From: Arctopsyche grandis
Taxonomy: Eukaryota; Arthropoda; Insecta; Trichoptera; Hydropsychidae
DNA: 64,000 bases
Reading direction: 5' to 3'
Assembly (NCBI RefSeq): GCF_051622035.1
Contig: NC_135360.1
Coordinates: 31,823,206-31,887,205, forward strand
This document shows, one piece after another, positions 23,319 through 36,300 of the stretch. The notes beneath the pieces are model-generated. The model worked only from the letters and a program-made list of their open reading frames with translations. It was not told the DNA's origin and did not search any database. The translations under genes were made by a program, and so were the position numbers. Positions within the stretch are counted from its first letter, which is position 1. Each line of letters opens with the position of its first letter.

Positions 23319-23640
23319 GTGTTGTGCCCGTTGATTTAAACGGGTGGTTTCGGAAAGGAATTGATACACGAATCAAAATAGAGTTATATGGTATATATAA
23401 ATATAATGTAAGGTAATTTTACATAATATCTTAAGTTACATAATGCACGTAATATTAACCGTAATAAAAAGTGCGCGCATCACACGCTCACCAGTCCAAC
23501 CCGTTCGAAATGATCAATGAATGTGTGTGTGTGCCACCACGCTCGACCACTTGACTCTTATTGGCTGTGTGTCCACGGTTTGGCACATACACACATCGCG
23601 TCCGTTTTTATATATATTGTTTTTTGTAAATAACATCCCA
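23319..23640 (+). repeat. Dispersed repeat beginning gtgttgtgcccgttga
   Basis: The opening actagtgttgtgcc and nearby ttcggaaa…aattgatacac are shared with 49586-49660 and, inverted, with 54390-54450. All copies are close to atat-type microsatellites. Element class unknown. Confidence 0.45.
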
Positions 23641-23877
23641 AATGCCAGTACCCTGCGCTTATGAATCTCATACATTTAAATTATTCTAAATACTGTAACA
23701 AAGAGATTAGGCGATTGGTGCTCGTTGACCACTGATTTACTAGCGCTGATCACCTGGTATTGCGTTCGCGCCACAAAGGTCTCAGCGTATAAACGAGCCG
23801 TATACAACAACCAATAAGGTTTTGCGACCCATCGACCAATGATTTATGTGCGGAGAGTACCCGACGGGTATAAATAT

Positions 23878-24080
23878 TGGTAAACGGATAATTGCGCAAA
23901 TTGCGATCGCACGCACGACAATCGTTGCTACAAAAATCGCGAATACGAAATATCTGGCACTCGAATTCTCGTTAGTATAATATTTCGATTGATGGAGTTT
24001 TAGGGTGTCAGATGTTCCATGATCGAGATTTTAAGGACGTGCGCGAGATCGCTTTTTGCAGAATAATCAGTTTTGGTCAA
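23878..24080. mobile_element. MITE of the ggtaaacggatta family
   Basis: The left end ggtaaacggataatt and the right end complementary to (c)tgattattctgc form imperfect inverted repeats. The interior (ggcactcgaattctcgttag, then gatcgagattttaaggacg) is shared with the copies at 52833-52995 and 57605-57680. No target duplication was resolved. Confidence 0.6.
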
Positions 24081-24209
24081 TGCTCCATTCAAAGTTGTCA
24101 GGCTCACGGATCAAGAGCAAAAAACTAGACTTACTACTACTGCTGCGACTTTCACTCCGATTTCAGAGACCCCTCTACACGTACACACTACAATTAGAAC
24201 CAGGATAAT

Positions 24210-24384
24210 CAGTGGCGTGCGGTGAAAATCGCCCTATTTTTGTCGAAACGTAAGAAAACATTCTATGAAGATTTATTAAACAAAGGCACTCGGTATGACG
24301 TCACCTAGTTCCTTGTATCCTTCTCGCGCATACGCTAATAAGGCTGTATGACAAAGGCAGGCTGAATTTTACGGCACGCCACTG
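24210..24384. mobile_element. hAT-type MITE, diverged
   Basis: Ends cagtggcgtgcggtgaaa and cggcacgccactg match the family of 23135-23311. Flanks aggataat (24202-24209) and aggataaa (24385-24392) agree at 7 of 8 bases. A 35-bp segment inside (24243-24277) has an inverted partner (31/35) just outside the element at 24394-24428. Confidence 0.75.
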
Positions 24385-24429
24385 AGGATAAAGAATAAAT
24401 CTTCATAGAACGTTTTCTTATACTTCGAA

Positions 24430-25130
24430 TCTAATTGAGACAGGAATTTGCCAGAAATCTATTAATCTGCATTATAAATCATTTTTCAGGTGAGTCGATA
24501 CTGTATTCATCTCCTGGTTTATCTATTTCCATTTTTTTTTCGCATTCACTATTTTTTTTGACACAAATCAATAGATTTAAAAATTACCCCATGCAGTGTT
24601 TGGAAAAAAATGAAAATCAAAATCAGTGCGCAAGGTCACAAAATTTTCACGACCTCTTGAATACCTCTGGGGGTATGCGTACTCCGTTTGAAAAACACCG
24701 CTGTAGAATCCACATAAACAACAACACGCTTACGTAACGATCACGTGTTAATTTAACCTTTGCCCTTCCCAAAGAATATTGCCACTATGGAAATGTATGA
24801 GAGTGCTCACACTCGGTCCAATTAACTTTTTATGCGACTAATCCATAGAACGGCGTCATTATCCATACGAATACGTGTATGAATGCCAATTGCGTATTAT
24901 CGAAGGGAAACATTTCAGCGGAAAAGTGCTAATTTAGCAAATTGACACATCGTAGCTTGGCTACTGTGGTGAGTTGGCACCACTGCTTCTGAGTAGTTTC
25001 GAGAAAGTCTCGTCTGATCGAGTGGTTAGGTAACCGCACTAATCAATCGCTCTTCGGTTCTCGTCGAGTGTGGTCGTCCAGAGTCGAGTCGAGTCGAGTC
25101 GAGTCCGCTCTCAGCTAAATCTCAGCCAAG
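24430..25130 (+). promoter_or_regulatory. CHCHD2 upstream region and 5'UTR
   Basis: Noncoding DNA leading to the CHCHD2 start. Five agtcg units in tandem (about 25080-25105) lie 25-50 bp before the ATG. No other element is recognised. Confidence 0.4.
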
Positions 25131-26790
25131 ATGCCTCGTCGCGGTCGCTCCATGTCTCCCCCTCCAGCGCCCCGCAGGTATGTTAATGTCTCATCAATTT
25201 CTCTAATTAAATCAAATCTCGTCGAATGCGCCACGCCGTGACGTCACAACTTTTCAGCAATTTTGACTGCGAAGTGCCATCTTCGTAATGACGTATGCAC
25301 TGACACTGGACTGAACTGGACTTCACACGTCACTTGTCATACATAACCTATAACGTGTCAAATTTGCAATTACCCATTCTGCAACATCCTCGCTGTGCTC
25401 TATAGAATAAGCATCGGCTTAAAGTTCAGCGCTGAAAAAAATGACGCAACTGTCATAACCTATCACGTGCGCGCAATTGAACAACTATTATTGTTGTAGT
25501 TGCTCTGACGCAAATCATTATGTTATCGAATCTCATGTTTTTGTTAACAGCTTAGAATAATAAATTGGAAATATGTAAATTACGTTTGCCCAATTTTTTC
25601 TACATTATATGAGTTTATTTTGCAAGATGATTTTTCAAAGTGGCATAAATTTGTATGAAATTGTTAAAAGTCGATAAAGACGATTCCTGTTTTAGCTAAA
25701 AAAAATTAGTATTGATCAAAATCGATAGATGTCACCAGTGATAAAATGGCGGTTCTTATAAATAAAAAATTGTAAAAAAATATACATATAATTGCAAATA
25801 GCACAATTACATTGCAGTAATTACTATGAGGAAAATGTATTTTGTTTGCTTGAAACTACAAAGAATCGTAATTTTCGTATTAATGTTTTATTCATAGACC
25901 AGATTCTACATTTAAAATTGTTTTTTTTTACTTTGATCTCAAATACAATGCCATACAAAACCTATCCACACAATCAAATAACATTTGTATTGAATAGATA
26001 TCTGATGCAATTATTTTTGTACTAGAAATATAATAAGATTCAAATCATCCATACATCAAAGAACCATAAATAGATAATACATACAAAAAAAAATACAGGG
26101 GAAAAATCCCATGACCTTATTTTCTCGGAAGCTTGGAATTGTTGCCAAAAACGTGACTAACAAGTCACTCATACGAAAACAAATCGCAATAACTGATTAC
26201 ATGACTTAAATTTTATTTCATCATAAATTTATCAAATTTCCAGGGCTGCTGCACCTCCACCATCGGTTCCGGCACGCGCCCCCGCACCACCCACCACCCC
26301 AATGGTGGCGCAGCCCCAGCAACCCAGCATGATGGCCCAAATGGCCGCTACAGCTGGAGGCGTAGCCATCGGATCGGCTGTCGTAAGTTAAACGCTGCTC
26401 AATATAAAAACAATCCCTTAAAGATTTGAATTGACCGACTATTTAAAATTTCAGGGCCACGTTGCAGGAAGTGCTCTCACCGGAATGTTCAGCGGTGGAA
26501 GCTCCGACGCACCGCAACAGGCAGCACCAGCTCCTGCTGCGTCTCAATACCAACCTGGACCCGGAGCTCACGAACCTTCCGGCCCTTGCGCTTGGGAAAT
26601 CAAGCAATTCATATCATGCGCTCAAGGTCAATCAGACCTGACCCTGTGCGAAGGTTTCAATGAAGCCCTCAGACAGTGCAAACAATCCAACCGTATGTAC
26701 TAAATCGCCGATCGTACTGCAAAATGAGGAACTTTTATTTTTGTACTAATTATTTTCTTTTTTTTTTTCTGTTTCATTTCAGATATGTAG
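25131..26790 (+). CDS. Chchd2: CHCHD2-like twin CX9C mitochondrial protein
   Basis: Exons 25131-25177, 26244-26382, 26455-26692 and 26783-26790 give 143 aa. The start [15 protein letters not shown] is basic, as a mitochondrial targeting sequence would be, followed by an Ala/Pro-rich segment. The conserved [19 protein letters not shown] hydrophobic stretch precedes the CHCH domain, with both CX9C pairs intact: [11 protein letters not shown] and [11 protein letters not shown]. The family works in the intermembrane space in respiratory-chain organisation and stress signalling. The last junction is ambiguous: a consensus donor (gtatgt at 26693) pairs with an acceptor at 26782 to end in HM, while read-through stops at 26703 after RMY. 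Intron 1 contains a CRE palindrome at 25239-25246. A poly(A) signal lies at 26994-26999. Confidence 0.93.
25178..26243 (+). other. CHCHD2 intron 1
   Basis: A 1.07-kb intron with GT/AG ends. Its first 100 bp includes gtgacgtcac (CRE-type, 25239-25246), as is common just downstream of housekeeping promoters. The rest is AT-rich with no recognised element. Confidence 0.7.
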
Positions 26791-26993
26791 ATAAATTTTA
26801 GTTCGTTTTGAAATATATTTTTTTATTTCTTATTTAAAAACGGTTCCTCCACGTAGACAATGGATCATTCTCGTTGATGTTGTACGAGCGAATTTAACGT
26901 GGCCGCTGACTTGAAAATTTGTATTGGTCATTCAGTGCAAGATTCTGTGTAGTCTCGTCTCTTGCACGATTTCCAAAAATGTATATGTTAACA

Positions 26994-27031
26994 AATAAAT
27001 AATGTTCAATTGATGTACATGTATTTTTATT
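26994..27031. terminator. Facing poly(A) signals of CHCHD2 and Xmas/GANP
   Basis: AATAAA on the plus strand at 26994-26999 serves CHCHD2; the complement of AATAAA at 27026-27031 is the best signal for the minus-strand Xmas gene (about 320 nt after its stop). Because cleavage occurs downstream of each signal, the two mRNAs probably overlap at their 3' ends. Confidence 0.55.
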
Positions 27032-27351
27032 TTTCCTTTACAACACAATTATATAAGAATACAAACACATTAATCAATAAAACAAAATAATAAATTAACC
27101 ATTGACAAATTAGTATACAAAATGACATACATATATAACCAAAGCCGTTATCATAGTAAACAAGGTCATTACAATTCATTTTATTTATGAAGGCACATTT
27201 GAAACTTACAACTCTATCCTTAGGATGGCGAAAGTTCACTAATGCAAATGCATATGTAATTAAAACAGTATATTTACGTCGTAATGAGTGTTTTGGTAAC
27301 TGAAAAGTGCCAATATGCAACATAAGAATCATACCATAGGATGATTTTCAT

Positions 27352-30300
27352 TTATAAAGCCGTCTTTAAAAGGGCGTCAATCTCGGCCTGTCGTTTACTC
27401 TCGACTTGAATCGACCGTTCGAGATCTTCGAGCATCCGCTTCCGGAAACTGTTATTACTGACGGATCTGTCTATATGATCCAAAGTCGTCGAGAGCCAAT
27501 CTTCATCAGGAATACTATCGGCGGACGTGTCGAGCTTCCGCTTCTTGGACGACGAGTTGATTCCTAGATCTTGAATAGTATTTTCTAGAAAATCCATTTC
27601 TAATTCTTCAACAAACGGGCACACGTTTTTAGTGCACTCCGATTTATACCACCACGGCGTGGTTCTGAAATGTTCCAATTCGGATTTATTATAAACGACG
27701 ACCTTGTTGAATGTGTGCTTGATCTTTTCGCCGACAAGGAGCTGCATTACGTCGAGCCAGCTGAATCCGGAACAGTCAGGGTCATCGCCACCGACGTTTA
27801 AAAATATAGCTAACACTTTCAAGAACACTCTTTCAGAGTCTTTATACCAGTTCAATAAATGTATATAGCTTTTGATTGACACTTGAAAAGACTGCCAATT
27901 AGATGGCGGCCATTTTCCGGAATACTGTGGCATTTTCAAAGACGCTATCACGTCTTTTAAAACCTTCATATTCCCACTCCATTCGGCGGGGAAATGCTCA
28001 TAGTCTTTCGGATACGGAATCGAGCTTGTGACGTACCGTTTGAATTCTTCAGCAAAAGTCGGATACAGTTTCAATTCCTCGTTGCAAGCAATCTTAAGCG
28101 TCCTATCCACAGCTTCGTTATATAAATTGATGACTATTTCTACGCTTTCGAAAGCGCCTCGGATCGACGAGTTTAAGCTTAATTTGAATCTATACCACAG
28201 TTCACTTCCAATACACTGGTCCAAGAAAGACTTCAGCTCGTTCATTTCCAACGGAGGCTTCGGCGGACAATTCAAAGCTAACCATTTCAAAGCCTTTATA
28301 CTGTGCGCCGAGAGCAAAGCATCCGTCACGTCTTCGGCTATGTATATTTTATACGCCGATATATGTTTCCGACATTCAAACTGCATCAAATGCTTCTCAA
28401 TTGAATCCCGCAAGTCCGTTGTTTGCGGTGTTAAAATTAAAGCCACCGGTACAGAATCGAACTTGTTTTTGCTTCTAATAGTACTATCGATTCTCTCTTT
28501 GAAAGATGCGAGGTTAGTTTGATTTACAGCACCGTAAAAAAGCAATCCGTTGGCTTCCGATATGGATTTCAACTGTACGTTGTCTGAAAGTCTACACAAC
28601 GATACAAGAAACTTTTTATACCAATAGTTTTCAGACAGATATAGCAAGGAATTATCATCAGCCTTTTGAATACAATTGCTGAAGGCGTTCTTAGTCCACG
28701 CGTGATAGAAATTTGAATATTCCGTAGTTTCGCCGTCGAGCGGCAGATCTACGACGACCTTCCAATACACGTCGACGGAGAATGGATTCTGCTCCAACAT
28801 TTGACACCTCTTCATCAGATACTTTTTAACGATTTCGAACACGTCCAACTTGGCGACGGCGGATTTCGTCGGCAGTTTGAATGTGCAATTCTTTCCGTGA
28901 TGGAAGTCTCTCATCCGCTTCAGGACGTCTGATTGATTCGGCGATGCGATCGGTGGTGATTGGGAGTGTATCCAGACGGGGGTGTTGATGAGGAGTGAAC
29001 GACGCTTTTGAGATCTGGCGACGAGCGCTTTCCACTTAATAACAACCCGTCTGGCCCGTAAGCGAGACCGAATCTGAAGCAAATCCACTTCCTTTCTTAT
29101 GTCTACCTTACACTCCTCGTCGATTATCTCTTGGCACATGTGTTTGACGGTGAGCTCTGCGACGGCTGTTATATCATTCAAACGTTGCGTTTCTTCTTGA
29201 ATTAAGTATTTGCACGTTTCCTTAGTGGATTCTTCGATCAATTCAGACGATAGCTCTGCGGAATGCGATTCGACAAATTCTTCAAATTTTTTCTTCTTTT
29301 CAGCTTCAATTCTTTCCAATTCTTTTCTACGCGCTAACTTTGCCAAATCTTCTTCCATTTGCCTCTTGCGTTCTTCTTGCTTCTGTAATTCTCTTTTAAT
29401 GTCTTCCAATCGTTTCTCTTCAGCTAATCTCTTTTTTTCTTCCTCCACGTGTCTCGCCGAAGGAGAAAAAGGATTATGAAGTCGTTGCTTTTCCTCATCG
29501 ACGAACTTATTCGATGGAATAACCAGTGCCGATGGAGAAAAATTCTTGAAAACATTTTGCCTCTCGTCCTCCATCATTTTTTTCGTTTGATCGACAGTTG
29601 GATACATCCGACTTTCCATTGTGTTTCCGAAGATATTATTATTAGGCTTAACTTCATCACTTATACCAAAATAATTTCCAGCATTAATCTGTCTTGTAAA
29701 TATATTTTTCGACGAACTTTCGAACGTTTTCGGAGCTGAATTACTGCTGAATATATTCTGCTCATTTTTCGAAGCAAAAATATTATCCTTATTTTGAACG
29801 CCACTATTAGCACTGTTTCCAAATATACTGCTAGAAATAAACGTACTGTTTGACTGTGAAAGGTTCGGTGTGTCCGTTAGAACCGGCTTAGAGAATATAA
29901 AATCAGAAGTAGACGACTTGAATGGATTTTGACTGCTTCTAAGGTCAGCATTGTCATTATTGGCAGATTTGAAAACGTTATTGCCACTGAATACCGTATT
30001 ATTCGTTTGCGAATCAAAAAGCGACGGTATAGTTGGCGGATCATTGACCTTTTTAGGTTCGGCGAAAACGAACGTAAAATTCTTATCATTGTTAGCATTA
30101 GTGGTGATGGGAAGAGGCTTGGGTTCAAACGACTTCTTTTCGATAGTCGTGTTGTTCAGAATCTTTTTAACCATCGCTAAAACCACCGGGATCGGAGTGT
30201 GTCCCTGATCTTCGGCCAAAACAGCTTCTCTTTTGAAGTAATTGTTCTTATCGAAGCTGGAATGCGGGTCGTACTCGGAGAACGTATCCTCAACCAACTC

Positions 30301-33300
30301 CTTTCCGTAAACCGTCTCGCCAATACTGCATTTCCTCTTCGCCTCGACGTATTTAATAGCCCGCTCCGGGCCGTACGGCTCACTGTTGTTGCTGAAGCTG
30401 GTCCGATCGAACATAACCATCGGCATGTTCGGATCGGCGTAGTTGATGCGCACGTTGTAATGACTGAGAAAATACCCCATGCTGTTCAAATCTTCGAACG
30501 CCAACGTGTCTAACAATTCGTAAGCGGGGAAGTATGAAGAACCGCGAGGAGAAGCCTTGATCATTCGCTTGACGGCTTGAAGTCGCACGTCGTTAAAATA
30601 CCTCAAGAGGATGCATGCGTTTAGATACGTAGTACTTCTTACCAATTTAAAGAATCTAACGTAATTGTTATTATCGAGCGCCGTGAAGACTTTAATGGCG
30701 AAGGAAACTTCAGGAGAGGATCGCACACAAGGATCCAAGTGTTGAACCTGTTCAAAACAAAAAACCAATATTAAGATTGATTCATTGGATAATACATAAA
30801 CATAAATAGCGCTGTGATCCATTTAATTTCAGTGAATTTCATCAGGAAAGCTCAATGCGCCTTCCTGGCCAATTATAAATATCGATAAACAATTTATAGA
30901 GCAATTTTAGAGACATCTATGTATAAATTTTGACAATTTTTTTGCAGAATTTTACAAATCAGCAAATTCGAGATGCTGAAATTCAAAAACTCAGTTGAAA
31001 GCATTACACGCTAACCACTGATCTATGCTGCTGGTTGTCCAAAGATATATCCTTGAACTATTGGTGATGGAAGTTAAAGTTAAATGACATTCTTAGGCCT
31101 CAATAAGGGATCTGAATCTTGAGAGATCCAATGACAGATTACACATCATCGGTAAAAAATTGAGTAGTCGAGGAAGATCGAGCTTTGCTAGATAAAAAAC
31201 TGATCAGGAACAGAAGGATTTATTTGCAATGCAGGAGTGTCATCAAAACTTGTCTGCACGTGTGCTGCTGTATAGTATGAATATAAGTAGTCTTTTCCGT
31301 GCACTACTGTACCAGGCTGTCGCCTTGCAAGTGCTCTACAATATGAATGGACTTTTAAACGTAAGGCACTTATTCGTAGGAGAATTTTCAAACGCGTCTA
31401 ATACGATATTTTTTCACCATCGTAATGGCCGAGGATACATTTACTTATATTGATGACCAAAATGAGCAATATGACAAAGTATGAAAACAATCGGATAAGG
31501 GGCAAATTTTTTTCAGAATTGTAGTCATACATAGATACGCCCTGACGCTCTAAGCCGATCACCCTTTTGGTGCATGCACACCCAAAGGAAAGTAAAGTGC
31601 ATGAACACTTTCTCTCAGTAGCTAATTAGCTTCTAAGTCGGAAGGTCGATTGACGTTTTTCGAAAATCCCAAAGTATTCAGTGAAATTGTGTTACAATTA
31701 CTCAAGAAAACATTAAAAGGCGGATGGCATCAAATATCATAGATAAGAATTAATATATAATGTCTTCAATTATAGTAGTATTTTAACATATAATGAAATA
31801 TCAGCGCGATGTATGTAGTGTTGTATGCAGTGATTGAACAGCGGTCGACAACCTCTGCCACAGATGTCTCTAAATGCACACGTATATCTTGTTGGCACTG
31901 AAGGAAATTCAGAAATCGACATTAAGTTTAAAACTACAAACAATGAACTAGATATTAAAGTGTCAGCTTTAAAATTGATCCTTGTGGAAGTTACTAATGT
32001 TTAAATATTGTAATAGTTAATGATGGTTTCATTATAGTAACATACATTTGTAGTTTAATATAGTGTGTATAGCTAAATATTTTTTTCTTAATACGGCTTT
32101 ATTAGTTTGGTTTACTGTCACGCGGAGTGTCCAATAAAATAAAGTTAAGTAAAGTACATACATATGTACATAAACTGGTTGCTGACCACTGCCGACCGCT
32201 GCGTCGAACTTTTTTTTCACCACTTCCCCGCTAGTTAAACCCCCCGCACCCCTCAGTTAATGGCGACAAGATCTCCAACGAAATTTGTATGTAAAGGCAT
32301 ATCTATGTATTCTATATCTATGATTATACACAATCTTTATATATGTACATTATACATTTTTCTGGCCACAGTGTCATATTGGAGTGACCTGTGAAGACAC
32401 TGTGGTATACTTGTGTATTAAAAAATAAGACAATAAACATATATAAAGCACATGTTTATATGTACATATATAAACATATCTAACCCATTTATCTGGTAGT
32501 CTGCGCTCATCATTGCTTTCATGATTGATTGTGATTTATGAGTGAAATTTTGATTAACTCTCTTCCATTTGGGCCTTACAGGGATGTTTTGTATTTGTAG
32601 TTGTTTCTTACATATTTATTGAAACTGGCTGTAGGTGCAAGGCATTCCTTATGCTATATTTTTTATTTGATATTTTTACTTTATCTGTTATTATTAAATG
32701 CTATTTTTTATGTTTATGTATGGATGTATTTATGTTTATGTTCAAATGTATTTTTTATGTATAATTGATGAGTATATTATTTTCGTTGTGTATTAATTTA
32801 TGTTTAATTGTTATTTTGTTTTTTTTTTGTGTTATATTTTTTGACCATTGTGGCGCTTTAGGAATTCCTGTTATGCCACAATGGTCTGTTTACAATAAAT
32901 AAATAAATCATATTGTATGTCTGCCCGTGGTAATGAAAAATTGTAATTAGAGAAGGGCTGAACGGATTGAAATGCAATATTTTTCCAGCACTGCAACAAT
33001 TTGATGACACCACTGCATAAAAAACCGTTTCACACGAGCGTCTACTTACTTCCCACATGAAATTAGAATCGTGCAAATTCAACAAGATGACGTATCCTCT
33101 AAACTCGGGCTCGCAGACACAAGCATCAGCCTCTCCTCGATTCCTGAGATCGTTATACATATACTTCAACGACTGCAGGCACTTCAGAAGATTCTCAGTG
33201 TTTAAGCGTTGATCGAAGGATGACGACGGCTCTTCGATCATACGAGCGGCGCAGTGTGCATGAAACCGAGCACAGATTTCAACCAAAGCTATGGAACCTT

Positions 33301-36300
33301 AAAATAAAAAAGAAACAAAATGAAACGACACTAATTTGTAAACATTTCACATATGTATGAACGAAATATACCTTCACAACACAGGGCTTGTTGCGTTATA
33401 TCCTTTCGAATTGCTCGTAAACGATCCCACATAAAGTGGAACCAATCGCTCAACGACTCCTACAATCACATAATATACCAAGTATGTAGATTTAAACAAA
33501 TAAACAACAGTCAATGCAATAAGATTGGACTCACTTCCGGATCTTCGCACAAATCGACGATATAGTTCAGTAAATATAATAACGTTTCATGCAACACGGG
33601 TACAGGTCTTAATTCGTGCGGTAAAGGTTCTTCTTGATCTGCAGAACTTCTGCTGTATTCTTTTATAGCCCGTTTCGGATCGAGTCTATTCGTTGCTTGG
33701 TTGTCGGAACTCATCTCGTACGGAGGAATCTAAAATTACATATAATCTATTGATACAATTTGATGTGAGAAACAACCAAGGCCTCTTCCAAAAAGTTCGA
33801 AGAATAATAGACTATGGCATTAGAAATTATGACTTAGGGCTTCCGATGTGGACCTCCTTGGACACTGAAAGATGTGGGAAATTTTCGGAAGAGGCTTTTA
33901 GTAATAGTAGTAAATTTTCCTCATACTTGTCTTTGTGATTGTCTCAACAGTCGCTCTTTCTCCGGACACATGTCTGGACAACAGCCTTTTATCGCTCCGT
34001 GTCGAGTTTTCAAACAACCTCGTAGTATTTTATCTCGTATTTCAAGCGCTTTCAACTTCTCATCTATTGTAATCCAAGCTCGGCTCATCAACAAGATCAA
34101 TTCATCACTATTTATTGGCTTTATGGCAGACTTCGAGGCTCTAAAAGTAAGACAACGTTCAAGTACATATATAAATAGATATTTTTGCATATTTATTCAT
34201 TTATAAAAAAGAAATAAACCATAATGCTATGTATGTACATAACATCGACATCAAAAAATCTTTAAAAATGAATTTTGGCAATGATAAAAATTAAAAACAA
34301 AGAAGAAAAGATTTGATTAGTGGATTACTAAGAATTAGAAAAATTACTGAACAATAATAGCAATAAGACTGACAAAAAAATTCGGATGTGGCCAACCTAT
34401 GACTTTATCTATGTAATTGAGGAATATAAAAAGGTCACAAAACAAAATTCGATAATTAAACATACATACACGTTCACACATACCGGTTATGAGAGCATTT
34501 TCGATACAAATTGAGCGCAAATGTAGGGAAACTTACACAAGACAAAAGTTCTACTTCCGGTTGTCGGATTTTGTTCGAAATTTTTTTATTACTTAAAATC
34601 AATTTAATTATTATACACATTAAATATCAAGAAACTAAAAATAAATTAAAAGGTCAAAATAAAATAATTAAGTCTTGTTTAAAAAAAAAAATACTACGTC
34701 CGGTTTACGAATTCTGTCCAAAACCTTATCAGCTAAAGGTTAATACATAAAGAATAAAAATATAAATATTCAGCTTGATACGTTCAGGGGTGTGGAACGA
34801 ATCGTGATCACAAAATTTTTGACTTTTCTAAGAGGAAAAAATACCACTTCCGGTTTATTAAATTTGATGATTTTTTTATTATTTTCATCACATTGATACA
34901 AGAATTATACTTGAATTTTTTCGTGAAGAGCACACATGTTTAAGCAGTCGAAAAAAAATCGAACAAGAGTAAACTGCCACTTCCGGTTGACGGATGCTTA
35001 CCAAATTTTAAACAAAACTTGGTATTAAGCTTAAACTTCTAGATATGAAATTTCAATTCAATAAACCAAAAGGTTTCTGAGAAATACATAAAAAACCTCG
35101 ATTCACTAGAGTAGAAGTACTACTTCCGGTTCAGGTAAAAATATTCAAAAAATATTAGGTTATAAAATTTATAATTTCTATTATATGTAAAAAAATATCA
35201 GTCCGATTCAGTTAGCGGTTTGGGAGATAATTGAGTTCAAAAACTTAAAAAGAAAAGAGGACACCTATAAGGGGAGTTACCATTTCCGGTCAACTTAAAA
35301 ATTTGAAAAAAATTTACATTGTGTCGAAAATAATTTCAGTGACTAATACTAAGTTTCAATTCGATAGGACTAACGGTGTTAAAAAAATCCCCAAAATACA
35401 CAGACACACACACATTTTTTCTAGATCATGAAAACGTGATCAGTGATTGATTCTGAGTTCGAATCAATCAAAATCTCGAGTTCGAACTTTTGCATGATCA
35501 CAAAACTTCATCTATTGTTACTACGTACATAGATAAAGTAAAAAAAGCCTTGTAAAAAGATTACCAGAACAAAGAGTTATTTATTAAAAATAAAAATAAA
35601 ACAATTGAATAATTTCAAATGCGTTTTTCCGACAAATTATCATGTAATTTAACTTGATTACAAAGTATTCATTGTTTAAATCACCCCCTTACAACCAACA
35701 CTTACTAATCTCCCATCGACTAAAAGTTCAAGCAACTTCAGTACTTTTTCAAACGTACTTTTTTATTTTACAATTCTTTTATAAATACTGTTACGTACGC
35801 CGCGGATTAAGCGAATAGAATCCCAGAGACTATGTGACCGTTCAGGGGTTATCTGTTATCGATTAACTAAGTGCTTGCACTTAGACCAACGGACATCTGT
35901 TATCGGATTAACTAAGTGCTTGCACTTACCTTCCAGGATTATATCTGGACTCTAAGTGCATTTAGGCTAAACAATGACAGTTATTAGTCTTTTCTCAGAA
36001 TCGGTACTGGGAGACCCAATGTCGTGGAAATACATATCCGAATGCGTGACTATACAACAGGTAAACAGATTAGACGTCCTGAGAGATCTACCCTTTATAA
36101 GGCGGTACGTAGGCGATATCAGGTCATTCTGGACTGAGCACTGCCAGTGCGTGTATCTCCTTAATCATCAATAAATGCTGTGACACGACTGTTGGCCTTT
36201 TACTTGGATCCTCCACCCACCCCTACGCAACAATACTATACAACATACATATAATCACTCCATAAGTCAATATTCCCGAGCAACGCCGGGTATATCTCAT

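Noticed and set aside
27027-27332. A 101-residue hydrophobic minus-strand frame
   Set aside because: It lies in the 3'UTR of Xmas between the stop and the poly(A) signal; its hydrophobicity follows from AT-rich codons.
28028-30513. Plus-strand frames opposite the large Xmas exon
   Set aside because: Antisense shadows without domains.
33770-33926. Inverted aggcctcttcc words in an Xmas intron
   Set aside because: The arms are short and imperfect and no target duplication or second copy is seen.
36270-36295. cgagcaacgccgggta word common near arthropod repeats
   Set aside because: Too short to assign to an element; kept only as a hint of repeat-derived DNA.
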